From: Macrotrachela quadricornifera
Lineage: Eukaryota; Rotifera; Eurotatoria; Philodinida; Philodinidae
Reading direction: 5' to 3'
DNA: 64,000 nucleotides
NCBI GenBank assembly: GCA_022393335.1
Contig: JAJEKB010020945.1
Span: forward strand, 1 to 64,000
This document shows positions 12,061 through 23,719 of this stretch, in pieces. The notes under the pieces are model-generated. The model did not search any database and was not told where the DNA came from. It was given only the letters and a program-made list of their open reading frames with translations. The position numbers and the translations under genes were made by a program. Position 1 is the first letter of the stretch. Every line of letters starts with the position of its first letter.

Positions 12061-12747
12061 TTAAGATATATTGAAAATTTTCTTGATTGATGACTTTGGT
12101 CGATGCAGAAATTCAAGTTTTCTCAACGATAAATCGCTGAACGTATAGTTCTGTGGATAAACACCTATGAAAGAAAGATTTTCTGTCTGCAGTAATGCTG
12201 CTGAGCGGTGTAAATCAAGATCGATCAATTCTGTTGTGGAGACATCGAATGCTGCATTTGCTATTGTGTTGGTTAGTTGTCCAGCTTCATACAAGAAGCG
12301 AATAATATACACTTGACAATTGTCATCCAGTTGTCGAAGAACTTTCAGTGTTTTGATGCGAGCAAATACAGTAATGAAAACATCGGATGTTACCGATCCG
12401 TTCTTTGCTTCGAGCAAATCACTAATCTCTTTGATGTATGATATAAAAACTGCACCGCAATATTAATCAATAGCAGCTTTACATTCTGCTTCTTACGGAT
12501 TTTAGGCGATATTCGAGTCTTATTCTTGTTGTAGTCGTAATTCAATATGATTTTTGAGTCGTTGTTCACAAGCGACATTCTGTTAATGAACAGTAATAAT
12601 AACGGTAAATACTCCTAACATCAGAGGAAGTACTACTTGTGCAGACAAACATTGGAAAGTATTCTTCATCGTTATTCAGATTAGTTTATGATAACGTCTG
12701 CGAAGTTTAGATTTGCGTCTACTTCGTTCTCCGAGAGTCACTGACAT
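12061..12747 (-). pseudogene. Decayed membrane-anchored pentapeptide-type family gene
   Basis: Read on the minus strand from ATG 12747: a basic start (MSVTLGERSRRKSKLRRRYH), a stop, then another frame with a transmembrane segment (VVLPLMLGVFTVIITVH). This is followed by a charged linker with stops (QNVACEQR, LRLQQE), and then a long open stretch from about 12460 to 12061 (LLEAKNGSVTSD, KVLRQLDDNCQVYIIRFLYE, FDVSTTELIDLDLH). I recognise this order (basic tail, membrane helix, charged linker, IIRFLYEA block, start of pentapeptide-like repeats) from bdelloid proteins. The pentapeptide region is cut off after about three repeats. Multiple stops and frame changes mean it is not functional. The family's role is unknown to me. 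Confidence 0.6.
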
Positions 12748-13253
12748 TTTTGCTTAAAGAGCTATTGACACAAATAAATAGATTGAAAAGACTGTATGAA
12801 TTAAGTAGGTTCACACAAAACGGTAGCAGGCACATGAAAATATACTATTGACTATTTTCACGAGTCATATCTCACACTGGATCGGAGAAGTCGGTCAATG
12901 CAAAGCTAGATCCAAACTGTATTTAGAAAATACAAAAACAGCTGATAATCAGAAATAATCTATGTGTAAACAGAATAATAAATTGATTCTTTGATTTCTC
13001 AGTAGTGTCCTCAATTTCAATCTATTTAATTTGAATTGAAACATCGAAAACAAAGATTATATGCTGCGTCGATGAGATATCCTTCCTAGCTTACCTACAT
13101 CGTCATCTATGATGAAAGCAACAAGGTTTGTGTAACTCTATGAAATGTATCTGAGCTTTATGATCATTAATGGCTGAGAAATCCCATATATTTTGTCGTT
13201 TATTAAAATGATCAGAATTCAAAAATAAAATATTTTATCAAAACATGTATAGT
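12748..13253. other. Intergenic between two minus-strand genes
   Basis: No open frame or repeat was found. The stretch is the 3' flank of the F-box gene and the 5' flank of the dead pentapeptide-type gene. Confidence 0.4.
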
Positions 13254-15302
13254 CTACCACCATAAATATAGATCATAACCAACCATTTTTAACACATAAT
13301 CCTTAAGTAGTTGTTTAGAATGGATCAATGTTGTCACTCTTCGAAGCCATATTTTGCACGCTCCTTTGAAACATAAAACGTGCAACTGACTACTACGATT
13401 GTCTTTGACTTTTTTCAATAGATATTCTACAATTGAGTTTAAGTCTTGAGCGTAGATATTGATTTTCAAATACTCTATTCGATTGAAGATAGCCATCAGT
13501 ATACGAAGTTTATTTAGTCTGCATATTGTTTTGAATGTGATTTCTGTGATGATGTTTGTACGCGATACGAATTGAAAAATTTCATTCTGTTGAATGGACT
13601 GTTCATTAAATCCGTAAAGTGGTAATGTGTCAAAGATTAATGTACGAACATAAGGTGCATGACGTAATAATTCCATTACTTTTGTCAACGAAAAATAATT
13701 ACATTGAATAATTAATTTGGTGAGTTGCGCAAGAGGAATTAAACGATTGAGATTGACTGCAATGATATTCTGTGAACTTGAGAAACCATTCTGGAAAGTG
13801 AGAACAGTAACAGTCGGAAAATAATAATGACAATTGCGAACGGCTGCTTCACTTTGTATCTCAATGTGTTGAACGAATTGAAAATTAGTTTGAGCAGAAT
13901 CTAAGCAGGTTGATCGATTGGTGTGCTTACGTAAGATATAATGTTTTTTTCTATAATGTGAATTCAATAAATAAAGAATGAAATGAAGAAGATTTCATTT
14001 CTTCATACCTGTATGGATTAACTGAATAGAAGACTGACTGATGATATCCCGATTCTGGCTGAGAATTTTCTTCGGTAAAGAACCATTGTCGTTTGGTCCA
14101 AAATGAAGATGTGAAGTGATCGATCGGAGCATCGGATACTGACTGCTGCAACTTACTAGTGTTATTATCGTTTGACCAAATTTCATGTCGGATGTCAAAT
14201 ATACGTAAATTTGGCATATACAATGAAATTAATTGTTCCCATCTGTTTGCATCTCTATACATTCGATCTGAATTATTTGGTATGGAAATATATAACACTT
14301 CTACACGACGAAAAGCATCATTCGCGATCAATTGTTCGAATTGATCAAAGCTTGGAGACCCTAAATCAAGTGAAAGATGTGTCAACGAGATCAATACAGT
14401 TGAACTTGGCTTTGTATGACTCATCAGCCTACTGCTTATGGGAAAAACATATAAACGATGTAGTTGAGGAACATACGATAATAAATTGTCAATTCGATCG
14501 ATATATATACCATCAAGGATAATTAAATGTTCGATTGGACTATACACATGATCAAAACTTGGAATAGATTCATCGTACTTATGCGTATTCAATAATAACT
14601 TGCAATATTTCACTGCAGGTAAATGAAATATTTCATAATAGACAGCAGCCACATTTTGAACACTATCAAGTGTATTGATCGATAATGAGGAGAGATATTG
14701 TAGAGAAACTAACGAAGGAAGAACAGTTTGTAGTTGTTTCGATTCAATATTATCAAGACAAAGTGTTTGAAGGCAACGAAATTGTGAGAAGGTATGAAAT
14801 GGTGAGGATTCGCAGTCGTATAAGTATTGATTTGACAGATAAAGTGAATGAATTCTATGTTGATTCGGTAGAATGATATCGTATTTGTAGTGTTTAAAAT
14901 TTGACTTGGATATGGATGAAAAATTGAATCGAATAGAAAAGGTCGAATGAATGACTAAATGATTAAATCGAGCATTCAACGAGTAGAAAGTTTGGTAGAA
15001 ATGATGCAAATTCAAAAACTCAAATATTTCATAGATTAATTCATTCGATAGATCTTCCAGACACGTGATTAATTTTGTACACAAACTAAATCAAGAGAAA
15101 AGGAATGAAATTTCTTCCAACAAATCTTTCTTTTTTTTCCTCTTATAACTCACCAGTTCGTAGCAACTAAAAAAATAATGGAGATATTGAGAATCCTAGT
15201 GAAAGTACACGTCTTACCTGTATCTCTTCTTTGTTTTTTATTTCGACGATCATTTGAAGTACGACTTCGAGGACGTTTGACTCGTTCCATCGAAATGTTC
15301 AT
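13254..15302 (-). CDS. F-box/LRR-like protein, 623 aa, four exons including a 13-nt microexon
   Basis: Exons on the minus strand are 15218-15302, 15154-15166 (13 nt), 14009-15085 and 13254-13950. Introns are GT-AG and phases are consistent throughout. The last intron is 58 nt (13951-14008, GTATGAAG...TTATAG); without it the frame is split in two. The N-terminus is basic (RVKRPRSR, RRNKKQRRD), like a nuclear-localisation signal. An F-box-like region follows (LEDLSNELIYEIFEFL, about residues 38-53), then roughly 550 residues of leucine-rich pattern ending in KMVGYDLYLWW. It belongs to a large bdelloid-type family, and the role in an SCF ubiquitin ligase is inferred from the F-box only. No stops or shifts, so it is probably functional, unlike the relative at 4.8 kb. 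The start could also be the downstream ATG at 15290. Confidence 0.8.
15154..15166 (-). other. 13-nt microexon of the F-box gene
   Basis: The minus-strand sequence TTGCTACGAACTG is preceded by TTTTTTTAG and followed by GTGAGT. With one base from exon 1 and one from exon 3 it encodes Val-Ala-Thr-Asn-Cys, and it is needed to bridge phase 1 to phase 2. Skipping it would shift the frame of the whole F-box. Confidence 0.7.
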
Positions 15303-15906
15303 TCACAATACTATTCATCAAAAGAGACAAGCATTGAAGTATATGTAGACATGTATGTACTTGCACAATAGTTTGAAATACAATGAAATGAATCATCTGA
15401 AAATTGAATCGTGCATACTACAGAAGCGAGTGGTTGATGAGAAGAACGGAAGAAAAAGGACGAATTTGAGCTTGTAGCGTTCAACACCGAGCCAAACAAT
15501 AGTAGCACATATGTATGTCGGGATTTCTCAATAGAAAAATTTATGACTACAAGCAAGACATGATCAAATTCATTTATTCATAGATATCCATTTGAAAATT
15601 CAATAACTCTGACTAGAAGATAGGTACTCTTAGAAGTATTTGAATAAACTTATGTCACACCTTACGATACAACACTATTTTTTTAGCAAGGATTCTAATT
15701 TCAAGATAGTCACTACATCTTGAGAATGTCAGTGAGTGTCTTCGCCTTCAATATCTATTGACACCCCACACAATCTCAAGATATGAACAAAGATAAAGGC
15801 TCAGATTTCTACTTCATGAACAACGCCATTCCTTTCGAATTTTGTTCGAAAAACATGACGTCTAACGTTAAGGATTTATTCGAAAAGAACTCGGTTTTTA
15901 ACAACA
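15303..15906. other. 5' flank of the F-box gene, no gene seen
   Basis: The region upstream of the minus-strand F-box gene must hold its promoter, but no TATA box or motif can be singled out. Short open frames here overlap the next element's terminal repeat. Confidence 0.4.
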
Positions 15907-16762
15907 TATTCAAAAACAATGTCGTGATTATCTTATTTTCTCGTAAAAGGGTCGAAACAAAATTTTTTTTTTAGAATGATAGAAAAAATGAAGTTCTATT
16001 TTTCCATGCTATTCGATTACTGCTCAACTGATATCACCATAACAAAAATTTTGATAAGAACTGTTGTTATCGAAACTTAACTTTCGGACGGAGCAGATAA
16101 AACGCCAATCCTTTGTATTTCATTTTTCAATCACCTAATTAGAAAACGAAATATACTAAAACGTGCAACGTAAAAAGCTCTACAATTTACCTAAGATTGC
16201 TTATTTTATGGTTGTGCTTTTTTGTTTTCAAAATGAACAAAATTTAGAGCCGCCAGTTTTCGCTCGTACGAAAGCGATTTTTTTTGTACAAGGTGACTTC
16301 ATTTTTACTTTTTTGAGCTTTTTATCACCTGATATCTTTTATTTAAAAAGAACAAAATATAACACAAGATACTGTGTGAAAAGCTCAACAATCTACCAAC
16401 TAAAGCTTATTTTAATTGTATACTTCTTGTTTTCAAAAAAAGCAAAGTACTCTTCGATCAATTTTCGCTGTCCTGAAAAGATCATTTTTTTCTATCCAAG
16501 AAAAATTTCTTTTATCTTATTTCATATATAAAATAAACGATCTTATATAAATTGAAGAGCTTTTCATGCTGCATCTCATAATATATTTTAGTTTTTCATA
16601 CAATGTATTACGTCAATGAAAACTGGAATGCAAAGCGTACTCATGTAATCTGCCTTACTCGAAAGTTGAGTTTTTCATTTTTTCCATCATCCTATAACAA
16701 AAAAATTTCGTTTTGACCCTTTTACAAGAAAATAAGATAATCACGACATTACTTTTGGATAT
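15907..16762. mobile_element. Non-autonomous element with outer inverted repeats and internal mariner-family motifs
   Basis: The outer arms (about 15907-16010 and 16655-16762) are inverted copies; AATGTCGTGATTATCTTATT matches the complement of AATAAGATAATCACGACATT. Inside are three copies of the terminal motif of the 2.9-4.5 kb mariner element: about 16148-16215 (+), about 16343-16410 (+) and about 16535-16600 (-), each with GTAAAAAGCTCTACAATTTA or a variant. Flanking blocks such as GTATTTCATTTTTCAATCAC also resemble the flank of the 2.9 kb copy. No transposase is present. An open frame at 16163-16531 is made by these repeats and is not a gene. Confidence 0.65.
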
Positions 16763-19363
16763 ACCTAAGTAATTAAGAATTCTTTTGTATATTGACACAG
16801 TCCTATTGTATCAATTTGAGAAACTGAATTGTTTACAAGTGGAATATTATCTTTTATTTATGGACACACACAAAAAAGAGTACAAAATATCAATTAAATT
16901 TTAAACAACAAAAGTAAGACTGTATGTGAATATATACACTGATAAGACAGTAGATGCAAGTTCAGTTATAGTAATAATCGCGATAAACATGTGAAAGAAT
17001 AGAATACAAATAAGTTACACATCATTCATGTTCATTTTGTATGTTGAACCAATGAATAAAATAATCATTTAATGAATTTGATTTTGTACATGTTCGTCAG
17101 TTATAATAGACAAGATCGGTTTGAGAAAATTTGCGGCTGAATATATAGCTGATATGATACGTATACTAATATTTATCTTATAAAATAAGAACTATCTATA
17201 TGACTAAGTACAAGATTATTATTGTCTTCTTTCTTTGAACTATCATTGTGCTTTTTTCATATAGTTCTAGTGTGCTTAGCGAATATCCATTAAAAATATA
17301 ATCAATACATTGTCGTTTTCTTTTATAGTTCTAATAAACAAGTCATTATCACTATCTTGTAGTATGATATTGTATCTCAACTTTAATCTTCTGTAAATGT
17401 TTTTTGATATTTTGTTGGTAGTATTTCTTTTCTTCTGTTATTCAATATTCTAAACATAAAAGTCAGAGAATACATGTAAAACAAAAGTAACCATACAAGT
17501 AGCAAAGCTGTGGATGTCTAATTTTCCAGATCAATGAAAATGGATATCGTTTACGGTCCGTTTTTGGACTATAAATGATGACAAAAAACGAATAGTTTAC
17601 GGTCATAGTAGACTCCATAACGTAACTGTATATGGCCGTACATTGTTTGATCTGGATTGTGAAGAGTTTTACACATGCGCAGATTATGCATCAAACGAAT
17701 TGAATAAAAGCGAGTACACCTTTTAGTTTAACTTAATTCAATTATATTTTTGCATTAAACAAGCTGAATCGAATGAAAAAAATTTTTAAATCTAGAGTTC
17801 GAGATAAGTGAATTGACTTCAATCAACAATATGTTTTATGTAATAATAATTATACTTTTCTAATTAATTCGATAATAGAACATCAATACTATTATAATAA
17901 ATAAGAGGCAAATTAATATACAATATGGATGAATAATCTTCGTATGAACTTCTTATTCTGTTAAAAACTAAACTAGGTAGCTCTAGAAATAATATCCGTA
18001 GTAATATCTCATTATTTTAACAGAACTATAGTGCATTTTTAATACTGGAAACAATAGCAGATAGAATCAATGCCATTTCATTTTTACGAGATCATTAAAA
18101 TCATATAAAAAGAAAAGAAGAGAAAATAATAGTTCAATTTCATGAAAATTAACTCGATCACAACATATATCTATTCAGAATTCTCTTGATAATACAGCTA
18201 ATATAGTTAAACTACATGAACTCAAGTTTAGTTCATGCAAAATGTGGTTTACTTCTGACGACTACTTATATTAAAGTTATCTTTTTAAACTTGTGCATTT
18301 AAGTAGATCAGCTAAATATAAATATCGAAATGGACGGCATCTATTACTAAACAAATAGATTAAAAGAACTCTTGAATTCTATCGATAGATTCGAAATGTT
18401 TGACTACCATAAAGAGAATTAAGCAGTAATGATGATAAACAAATTCAATGTTATGTTACTTTTTATTTTTTTTATAAAAATTCACTTGTTTAATTGATTC
18501 TCGATGTATTCATTTAGAATTTCAATTATTACCTATTTGTTCAAATGATGAAATATTCTTGATTTTTTACTATTATACTCTGATAAATTTTTTTTTTACT
18601 AGTAATTTTTATATTTGCTTGATTTAGCACAAGTGTAGCAGATGTTTTTTAATAAAGAAATTCTTTCTTTTATATTATTTTCTCGTTTCAAAGTTAATGA
18701 TATTCAAGCAAAATGTGCCAGCCTACTTTTAATTATTTCCTTCGTTCATTCTTTGTTAATGCAAATTTAGTGTGAGCATAAGAAGTGAAAATAATCGAAG
18801 TCATTATCAGATGTAAATGGTTTCAAACTTTTAAATACGTTGAATTAATAGTTCTGTTCAAGTTCATTTTTTACTACAAGAATTCTGTACAAACATTTAA
18901 ATTCGTACAATGATACTCTGCTTCATGTAGCTGGAATTAATATACTTTTATGGATGAATAAGCTTATGTTTTAAGAAAGTAATTATCGTCTTTTGATTAC
19001 AGTTGAACTTTTTTTATTCATTGTTCTATTAGTTACTTTCTGCTTGCTTTTTACTGATTAGTTTTAATTTTTACTATATAATATAAAGTCTTGACTTGTA
19101 TAAAATATGGCACTATATAAAATTATTTATTTCATAACTGTACGCCTGCTACGTGATGTATGTCGATTTTCTAATTTATGTCAATAAGACAAATAGTTTC
19201 GATTAATTAGATTTTCTATTACACGATCTATGATATGTATTATATATTTGTTTTGACATTTGTGATGCTATCAGTTCGATCTTCTTCTTAATCTATTCTA
19301 TTTTATTTTCTTAGTATTAATCTGTTATATATATATATTTGTATAAATGATAGAGTAAGTTTA
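16763..19363. other. Long intergenic stretch, no gene; one tiny inverted-repeat element
   Basis: CCAGATCAA at 17526-17534 faces TTGATCTGG at 17647-17655, bounding a 130-bp segment that is less AT-rich than its surroundings (GTTTACGGTCCG, GGCCGTAC). This may be a miniature element. Otherwise the stretch is AT-rich and featureless. Confidence 0.4.
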
Positions 19364-19367
19364 TTAA

Positions 19368-19618
19368 CTCTTTAAGTCCAGACGATGCAAATTCCCTGTT
19401 TGGGAATTTGACAGTATGAAGAATCATATGTGAAAAAGAGATACTATTGATAAATGTGTAGAATGCGATATAAGATTATATATTCTCATATGTTTAATAG
19501 ACTTGCGCATTCTGCTACCATTTTTAATCGAATATTTCATTATAGTCTTGAAAATAAACATTATTTTAAGATTTTTTGATTTTCTTGTGTTATGAAAAAT
19601 AAATCTGGACTCAAAGAA
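19368..19618. mobile_element. Degenerate piggyBac-like MITE
   Basis: The left end is TTAA (19364-19367) followed by CTCTTTAAGTCCAGA. The right end is the inverted TCTGGACTCAAAGA followed by TCAA, a decayed TTAA. TTAA target sites and CYCTTT ends are the hallmark of piggyBac-type elements. The related end at 32,292 supports one family. Confidence 0.55.
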
Positions 19619-19622
19619 TCAA

Positions 19623-20500
19623 TATTTAATTCTGAATAATAAATAAACTCTTTATATATATATGAAATCGAAGAACTTCTGAAAAATCGTATTTGTATAG
19701 ATAGATGAAAAGCATGTTTTTTTTCTTATGTCACGTATTTGTAATAAAAGAAGTTTAGCAAAACATATTATATAGATAAGAGTAAATATATAAACGTTAC
19801 TAGTAATAGATTATAGGAAACAAAATCTAAATAATGCTCTAGTGACACAGATTATTAAAAATACATATATATATAAATAGATTAAATCTTTTGTTTTTCA
19901 GTTGACAAAATGATAACATAATTTGTTCTGTTTTAATATTAAACTGATTAATTAATGTTTGTAAAGATAAGTAATATTATTTGAATTTCTCATCATTTTA
20001 TTACGTTTCAGTATATAATTTATATTGAAACTGAATCTATTCAAGCAAAAAAAAAAACGTTTGTTTTGTTTTTGTTTTTGTTTTTGTTAGTCAATAGATG
20101 TCAGTAGAAAACAATGACTATCTAATTAAAAATATATAAAATGAGAGTTAATGTTTGTCGTTAATGGCGATAAATAAACAAATGAGGTAAAAGCAAAATG
20201 TCATTGCTGATTTTCTTTGTGTTATAACTATGTCTGTTTTTTTTCTCTCTTTCTTTCTCTTATATTCATAAATATGCTTTCATTTTAAAAATTTAATAAA
20301 ATGAAAATTTGATAAGTCTATATAATAAACATTCGTTTTTTTATTATTCATTCTTTTTTATTAAAATAAATATATTAATTTAAATAACAAAGAAAAAAAG
20401 AAAAAAAAACAAGATTAATTAAATTTTCGTTTAGTTTTATTTAGATTGTATATATGAAAGCCTAATGATATATTTTCAATGAAAAATATTTTTATTAAAT
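19623..20500. other. 5' flank of the arrestin gene
   Basis: AT-rich, with a TTTTTG repeat near 20064-20086. No gene is seen. The promoter and 5' UTR of arrestin must lie here or in this flank. Confidence 0.4.
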
Positions 20501-23500
20501 ATGGCACAACAACCACAACAAACAAATGGATCTGGTGCTGCTGATTTAAGTTTAGATGATTCAAAAAAACAAGGAACAAGGTAAATATTGTTTTTTAATA
20601 ATTTTTATAAGGTATTTAAAGATTTATTGCTTTTATATATGTATTTATTTTTGAATGAAAATATTTTTATTCTTTTATTTTTTGTCAATAAAAGAAGAAA
20701 AAAACAAAATTAGATGTTTTGTAAAATGATCTAGTTGGTTAAATAGAGAAGTCAGTTTTTTTTCCTTGCTTTTAGGCATTTTAATTACTAAAATGATAAT
20801 ATTGCTTGCATATCATCCTTCCTCTTCCTTTTCAAAGACGTTCTTTCCACTACTATTACTGTTGTTGCTCTCAATACTATTCTGTTTCGTTTCTCGTCTA
20901 ACAAAAAAAGCCTTGAAAGAAGATGAGGGAAGAAAAGAAAAAGAAAAGAGCGTTCGCGAGAGTCACAAAAAAAAAAAGAATGAGAGTGGCGTCAAGTTGA
21001 TATGAGAAATAGCGATAAAGAGGACATCGATGCATTATCCTAGTGACTATATACAAGGAAAAAATAAGTTGAAAGTGCGCATATGATTATTAGTCGTTCG
21101 ATTCATTTGGTGTTATTTAATTCATTCATATTTAACAATGATCATTTGTCTATATAATACCTTATGAAACCGTAAGTATAAATAAAAATATTAATTTTTT
21201 ATTTATCAATTTATCATAACAAAAAAGAAAATCTATTGATTATATGTTGTTTTTTTTTTTTGTTTTTCTTCCTAGACTTTATTTATTATATATGATGGAT
21301 TAATAAAATAAGATAAACTAATTTGTCTTGTATTTCATGACATTAGATTTACTAAAACTTTCACAAATAAATCTTTTTTGTTTTTCATAACTACATATAT
21401 ATATAAAACGGAAGTTCAAGAAAAGTATCTCATTTTCAAGAAAAAAAATGATTTATTAGAGTAGTTTTACACCCGAAGCAATAACCTCATATTTCTTTCA
21501 TCCGGAAAATGCGTTGACTTCTTTCCTTTTTTTTTTTCTTTTACTATTGTATATGCTACTATCGTCAATATTATATATAAAATTAACTCTTCTTTATTTA
21601 TAGAGTATTCAAAAAAAGTAGTCCCAATTCAAAGGTATTTATTAAAAAATAATTTTCTTTAGTATTATAGAATGAAAAGTGTTTTTCTTTAAGATTACAT
21701 GTTATCTCGGAAAACGAGATTTTATTGATTATATGGATCATATTGATCCAATTGGTATGTTTATTTATTTATTTAAAAAAACAAAAAAAATTAAAAATTT
21801 ATTTCTAGATGGAGTCGTTTTAGTTGATCCGGAATATGTTAAAGATCGTAAAGTTTATGCATGTGTTTTAGCAGGTATTATTTTAATTAATAAATATTCA
21901 AAAAAAAATTATAAAATTTTTTTTTTTTTGTGTTATTAATTTTTAGCATTTCGCTATGGTCGAGAAGATCTTGATGTACTTGGTTTAACATTTCGAAAAG
22001 ATTTATTTTGTTCAACACAACAAATCTATCCACCTATTGATGATCAAAAAAAACCATTAACACATTTACAACAACGTCTCTTACGTAAATTAGGTCCTAA
22101 TGCATATCCATTTTATTTTGAAGTAAAGCAATCCAAAAAACACAATAGAAAAAAAAGATAAAATTAAAAAAATATTTTTAGATTTCACAAAATGCTCCAG
22201 CTTCAGTTACATTACAACCAGCTGCTGGTGATACAGGAAAACCATGTGGTGTTGATTATGAATTAAAAACTTATGTTGCAGAAACAAGTGAAGATAAATC
22301 ACATAAACGAAGTTCTGTTAGATTAGCAATAAGAAAATTAACATATGCACCAGAAACTCCAGCACCACAACCTGTTATCGAGGCACATAAAGATTTTATG
22401 ATGTCACCTGCACCATTACATCTTGAATGTACACTTGATAAAGAGGTTAAATAATATAAAAAAAAAAAAGAAGGTTTTTGTTTTTTTAATATATTTATTT
22501 TAGATGTATTATCATGGTGAAAGTATTAATGTAAATGTTGTTGTAACAAATAATTCAAATAAAACACTACGAAAAATTCGTATTTCTGGTAAGTAAAAGA
22601 TAAAAACTAAGATCAAGTATATGCCCTTTTTTTGTTTTTAAATAAACAAAAAAAAAAAAAATTTATATAACTAAATAACATCATACTATTAAAAAATAAA
22701 AATTTTTCGAACCCTAATTACCCATATAGTTGTTCAATATGCTGAAATCTGCTTGTATTCATCAACACAATATAAGTGTGATGTAGCTGCTATTGAATCC
22801 AGGTAATCTGCTCGGCATTAATTATTTTCATTTTATTGTTGCTTTTAATTAATGTTGTAATATTAATGTTGTATGCTTTAAATATATATTTCTAGTTAAG
22901 CAATATGCTGAAATTTGTATGTTTACAAATGCACATTACAAATGTACTGTTGCTGAATTGGAAACTGAGTATGCTATTTGTTTAATTATGCTTTAGTTTT
23001 TATTTTTAATATCTTTTTTTTGTTTTGTTTTTATTAAATATATATAAAAATGTTTTGTATTTTTTTTTAGTGAAGGTTTTCCAATAACTCCATGTTCAAA
23101 TTTAACAAAAGTTTATTCATTAACACCACTTTTAGCAAATAATAAAGATAAAAGAGGTTTAGCACTTGATGGAAAATTAAAACATGAAGATACAAATTTA
23201 GCTTCATCAACTATGTAAGGATTTAATTTAAGAAAAAACTAAAGAATTTTTTGTTTTTTTTTCATTTTATAGAATTCGAGGTTCAATGCAAAAAGAAAAT
23301 CTTGGAATTATCGTGCAATATAAAGTTAAAGTTAAAATAATTGTCGCAATGGGAGGGTAAATTTCTATTATCTATTTTTTGTCTTTTTCTTTTTTAAATA
23401 AAAATTATTTTTCATAGAGATTTAGCAGTTGAATTACCATTTACATTAACACATCCAAAACCTCCTCCAACTCCTTCACCATCTCGACAACTTGAATTTG

Positions 23501-23719
23501 TATCAAATCAACAACAATCAGTTGATGTACCTGTTGATCATAATTTAATTCAACTTGATACAAAGTTTGTTTAATTTTATTTTTAAAATAAATCATTTTC
23601 ATGTTTTTATATTTTATAGTTTTGATAATACTGGTCATGATGATGATTTTATTTTTGAAGAATTTGCACGTATACGTCTTAAAGGTCATGAAAGTGGTCA
23701 TGAAGATACCGAAGCATAA
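20501..23719 (+). CDS. ARRB: Beta-arrestin (non-visual arrestin), 436 aa, with a mutually exclusive exon pair
   Basis: Exons: 20501-20580, 21604-21634, 21694-21754, 21809-21874, 21947-22122, 22182-22445, 22504-22588, then either 22730-22802 or 22896-22968, then 23071-23214, 23273-23356, 23418-23564 and 23620-23719. All junctions are GT-AG and phase-consistent, giving 436 residues with one of the pair. Family landmarks are RVFKKSSPN and YLGKRDFID (N-domain), [43 protein letters not shown] (phosphate-sensor Arg) and [18 protein letters not shown] (polar-core Asp). The C-tail has a clathrin box LIQLD (about 398-402) and an AP2 motif with FxxF and a following Arg ([10 protein letters not shown]). 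So it should desensitise GPCRs and drive clathrin endocytosis. Intron 1 is 1,023 nt. Poly(A)-like AATAAA sequences follow the stop. Confidence 0.95.
22730..22802 (+). other. ARRB: Arrestin alternative exon 8a (73 nt)
   Basis: This encodes [20 protein letters not shown] and continues AIES. The acceptor is CCATATAG and the donor GTAATC. It replaces the segment that in bovine arrestin-2 spans about residues 235-258 (the strand carrying Arg236 and the C-loop up to Lys250). The Arg236 position is Val here; the QYKC lysine is kept. Confidence 0.85.
22896..22968 (+). other. ARRB: Arrestin alternative exon 8b (73 nt)
   Basis: This encodes [20 protein letters not shown] and continues ELET. The acceptor is TATTTCTAG and the donor GTATGC. 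It has the same length and phase as exon 8a, with 13 of 24 residues identical. The Arg236 position is Lys, so this version keeps the basic residue, and Phe244 is kept (Tyr in 8a). Exon 8b is closer to the vertebrate sequence. Confidence 0.85.

Noticed and set aside
14159..14876. Plus-strand open frames opposite the F-box gene
   Set aside because: They are antisense shadows of the minus-strand exon, which has the family resemblance and matching splice sites.
15783..15974. 63-codon open frame
   Set aside because: Its 3' half is the outer terminal inverted repeat of the 15.9-16.8 kb element.
16163..16531. 122-codon open frame
   Set aside because: It spans repeated copies of the mariner-family terminal motif and is created by repeat sequence, not a gene.
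20766..21005. 79-codon open frame inside arrestin intron 1
   Set aside because: It is a T-rich then A-rich stretch (runs of Leu/Ser then Lys/Glu), lies wholly in the 1,023-nt intron, and has no motif or splice support.
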